Virus record (IMG/VR): IMGVR_UViG_3300006929_000139 | Coordinates: 1 to 22,547 of that record | Source of the DNA: a virus | Length of the DNA stretch: 22,547 nucleotides | Direction: 5' to 3' (one strand) | In this document: piece by piece, positions 21,404 to 22,547 of the stretch | Layout: the number at the start of each line of letters is the position of its first letter | Position numbering within the stretch: position 1 is the first letter of the stretch | The notes under the pieces: generated by a model | What the model saw: only the letters and a program-made list of their open reading frames with translations | Told to the model about the DNA's origin: nothing | Database searches by the model: none | Made by a program: the position numbers and the translations under genes

Positions 21404-22547
21404 TCAACATTCAACTACATTTGGGGACGCTTTAAATCGGTTAGCCGATGGTTTAGAAGCACGTCAAGCTATTAAGGTAGGTAGTTTTTGGGAGTTTCTA
21501 CGAGACATCTGGAGTTTATCATTTGACCATCCAGAATATTTTAAAGCTTGGCATGTTGGTGTAGTTGCTGAAGATGTGGAGAGATGTCTTGAAGAGGGGT
21601 TAAACTACGTTGCTATCCTCCCACGGTTCCATTTTAAGTCTACCTTACTAGGACACGCCTTTAGTGTTTGGAGGCTCTTAAAAGCCAACAGGGACTGTTC
21701 TGTGCTATATCTTTCTTACAGCGACCATATGGCTAGATATCATTTAAGTGAAATTAATAAATCTGTAAATCGAAATCCTATTCTAAAAGAATGGATGGTT
21801 AATCGAAGCCCTAAAGCAGATTATTCTTTTAGATATTATGTTAATGGAAATCCAGTTGAGATTGCTCATGGAGGTCTTTTTTCATTTAAACGAGGTATGC
21901 ATGTCAATGGAGCTTTGATTGCAGATGATATACTTCGTGACCCAGATAACCCATTAAATATGGGACAAATACATAAGGTTGAGGACCATTTCTTAACTGA
22001 ATCAATGTATATCCCACTAAAAGGCGTTCCTTCTATAGTACTTGGGACACCTATGTTACCCGGAGATTTGTTAACTAAACTCCAATCTGATGACCGATTT
22101 TTTACTAGAGTTTTGCCCGCACTAGACCCAGAGCCCGGACGTAGGGTATTAATGCCAGAACTTTATACAGAAGAATGGTTATTACAGCAACAGAAGGCTA
22201 GACCTAAATCTTTTGCATCAGAGTTTTTGCTAGTTCCACATTTATCTACACAATCTTATTTTGAAGAAGAAGAAATAAGTAAATGTGAGAAGCTTGATTT
22301 GGTAAACCATTCAGCATATAAGACATATGATAATAATGGTACTGACCAGCTATTTGCTGGTTTCGATGTTGGAAAGAAAAGACACCCATCTCATTTAGTT
22401 ATTTTTAGACGTAAAGGTTCTTTGATAGAGCAGGTACATCAATCATGGTTAGATGGTTGGAACTATTCTGACCAAATAGAATATTTAAATCAGGTAGCAG
22501 AAAATTTTAATATTCAAAGAGGGTATATAGATAATACTAGAGGAGAG
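21396..22547 (+). CDS. terL: terminase large subunit, 3' end cut by window
   Basis: At least 384 residues, open to the window end; start ATG 21396 overlaps terS by 8 bp. ATPase motifs: Walker A-like PRFHFKST (76-83; most terminases have a Gly where the second Phe stands), Walker B LIADDIL (D177, D178), coupling motif VLGTP (215-219). After about residue 320 the RNase H-like nuclease starts, with D324 in FAGFDVGKK as first metal ligand; the rest lies beyond the window. It pumps DNA into the procapsid and cuts concatemers. The presence of terminase after the recombination block, while the tail lies upstream, indicates that capsid genes follow beyond this end or the map is circular. Confidence 0.85.
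   Translation, partial: MSNQHSTTFGDALNRLADGLEARQAIKVGSFWEFLRDIWSLSFDHPEYFKAWHVGVVAEDVERCLEEGLNYVAILPRFHFKSTLLGHAFSVWRLLKANRDCSVLYLSYSDHMARYHLSEINKSVNRNPILKEWMVNRSPKADYSFRYYVNGNPVEIAHGGLFSFKRGMHVNGALIADDILRDPDNPLNMGQIHKVEDHFLTESMYIPLKGVPSIVLGTPMLPGDLLTKLQSDDRFFTRVLPALDPEPGRRVLMPELYTEEWLLQQQKARPKSFASEFLLVPHLSTQSYFEEEEISKCEKLDLVNHSAYKTYDNNGTDQLFAGFDVGKKRHPSHLVIFRRKGSLIEQVHQSWLDGWNYSDQIEYLNQVAENFNIQRGYIDNTRGE

Noticed and set aside
1-22547. tRNA genes, integrase, attachment sites, insertion sequences, CRISPR arrays
   Set aside because: None seen; coding sequence fills the window and gaps are too short for tRNA genes.

Overview
The window is part of a tailed double-stranded DNA phage genome (Caudoviricetes). 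It is AT-rich (about one third G+C by eye). Every gene I accept is on the + strand, gaps are mostly under 30 bp and many genes overlap by a few bases. Both edge genes are cut by the window. Shine-Dalgarno sites of the AGGAGG type precede most genes, and the replication proteins are of bacterial or phage type (family A polymerase, RecA, DnaB-like helicase, CHC2/Toprim primase), so the host is very probably a bacterium. I cannot name it. The gene style resembles uncultured marine phages, but that is an impression, not evidence.

Layout. (1) 1-10780, neck and tail: end of a coiled-coil protein, head-tail connector with an extra beta-rich N-terminal domain, probable tail terminator, major tail protein, tail assembly chaperone with a -1 frameshift extension, a short tape measure, a distal-tail-like protein, and a 1629-residue hub-plus-fibre protein. 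This order points to a long-tailed (siphovirus-like) particle; I see no sheath gene. (2) 10791-11944, regulation: an HTH/zinc-ribbon protein, a sigma-70-like factor, and a small unknown. (3) 11953-17054, replication: DnaB-like helicase, primase, a ssDNA-binding candidate, and DNA polymerase I with 3'-5' exonuclease and an unusual C-terminal module. (4) 17064-20380, recombination and processing: RecA, a DUF559/Vsr-like nuclease, a Cas4/RecB-like nuclease with four candidate Fe-S cysteines, a possible UvsY-like mediator, two small unknowns, and a RuvC-like resolvase. (5) 20394-22547, an unknown cysteine-containing protein, then small and large terminase subunits.

How the parts fit. Helicase, primase, SSB candidate and polymerase form a nearly complete replisome. 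RecA, the nucleases, the mediator candidate and the resolvase would support recombination-dependent replication and resolve branched concatemers before the terminase packages them. The sigma factor and zinc-ribbon protein could redirect host RNA polymerase between gene sets. No integrase, repressor, lysis, capsid, portal, tRNA or CRISPR feature was seen here. No stretch over 300 bp lacks a gene; the 238 bp between 3962 and 4199 is filled by the frameshift extension.

The most striking signal is not a gene. I could not find a single GATC in 22.5 kb, where composition predicts roughly 70, while other palindromes with the same base content are common. Aspartate codons followed by C are written GAC, not GAT. 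This suggests long-term selection against a GATC-directed host defence.
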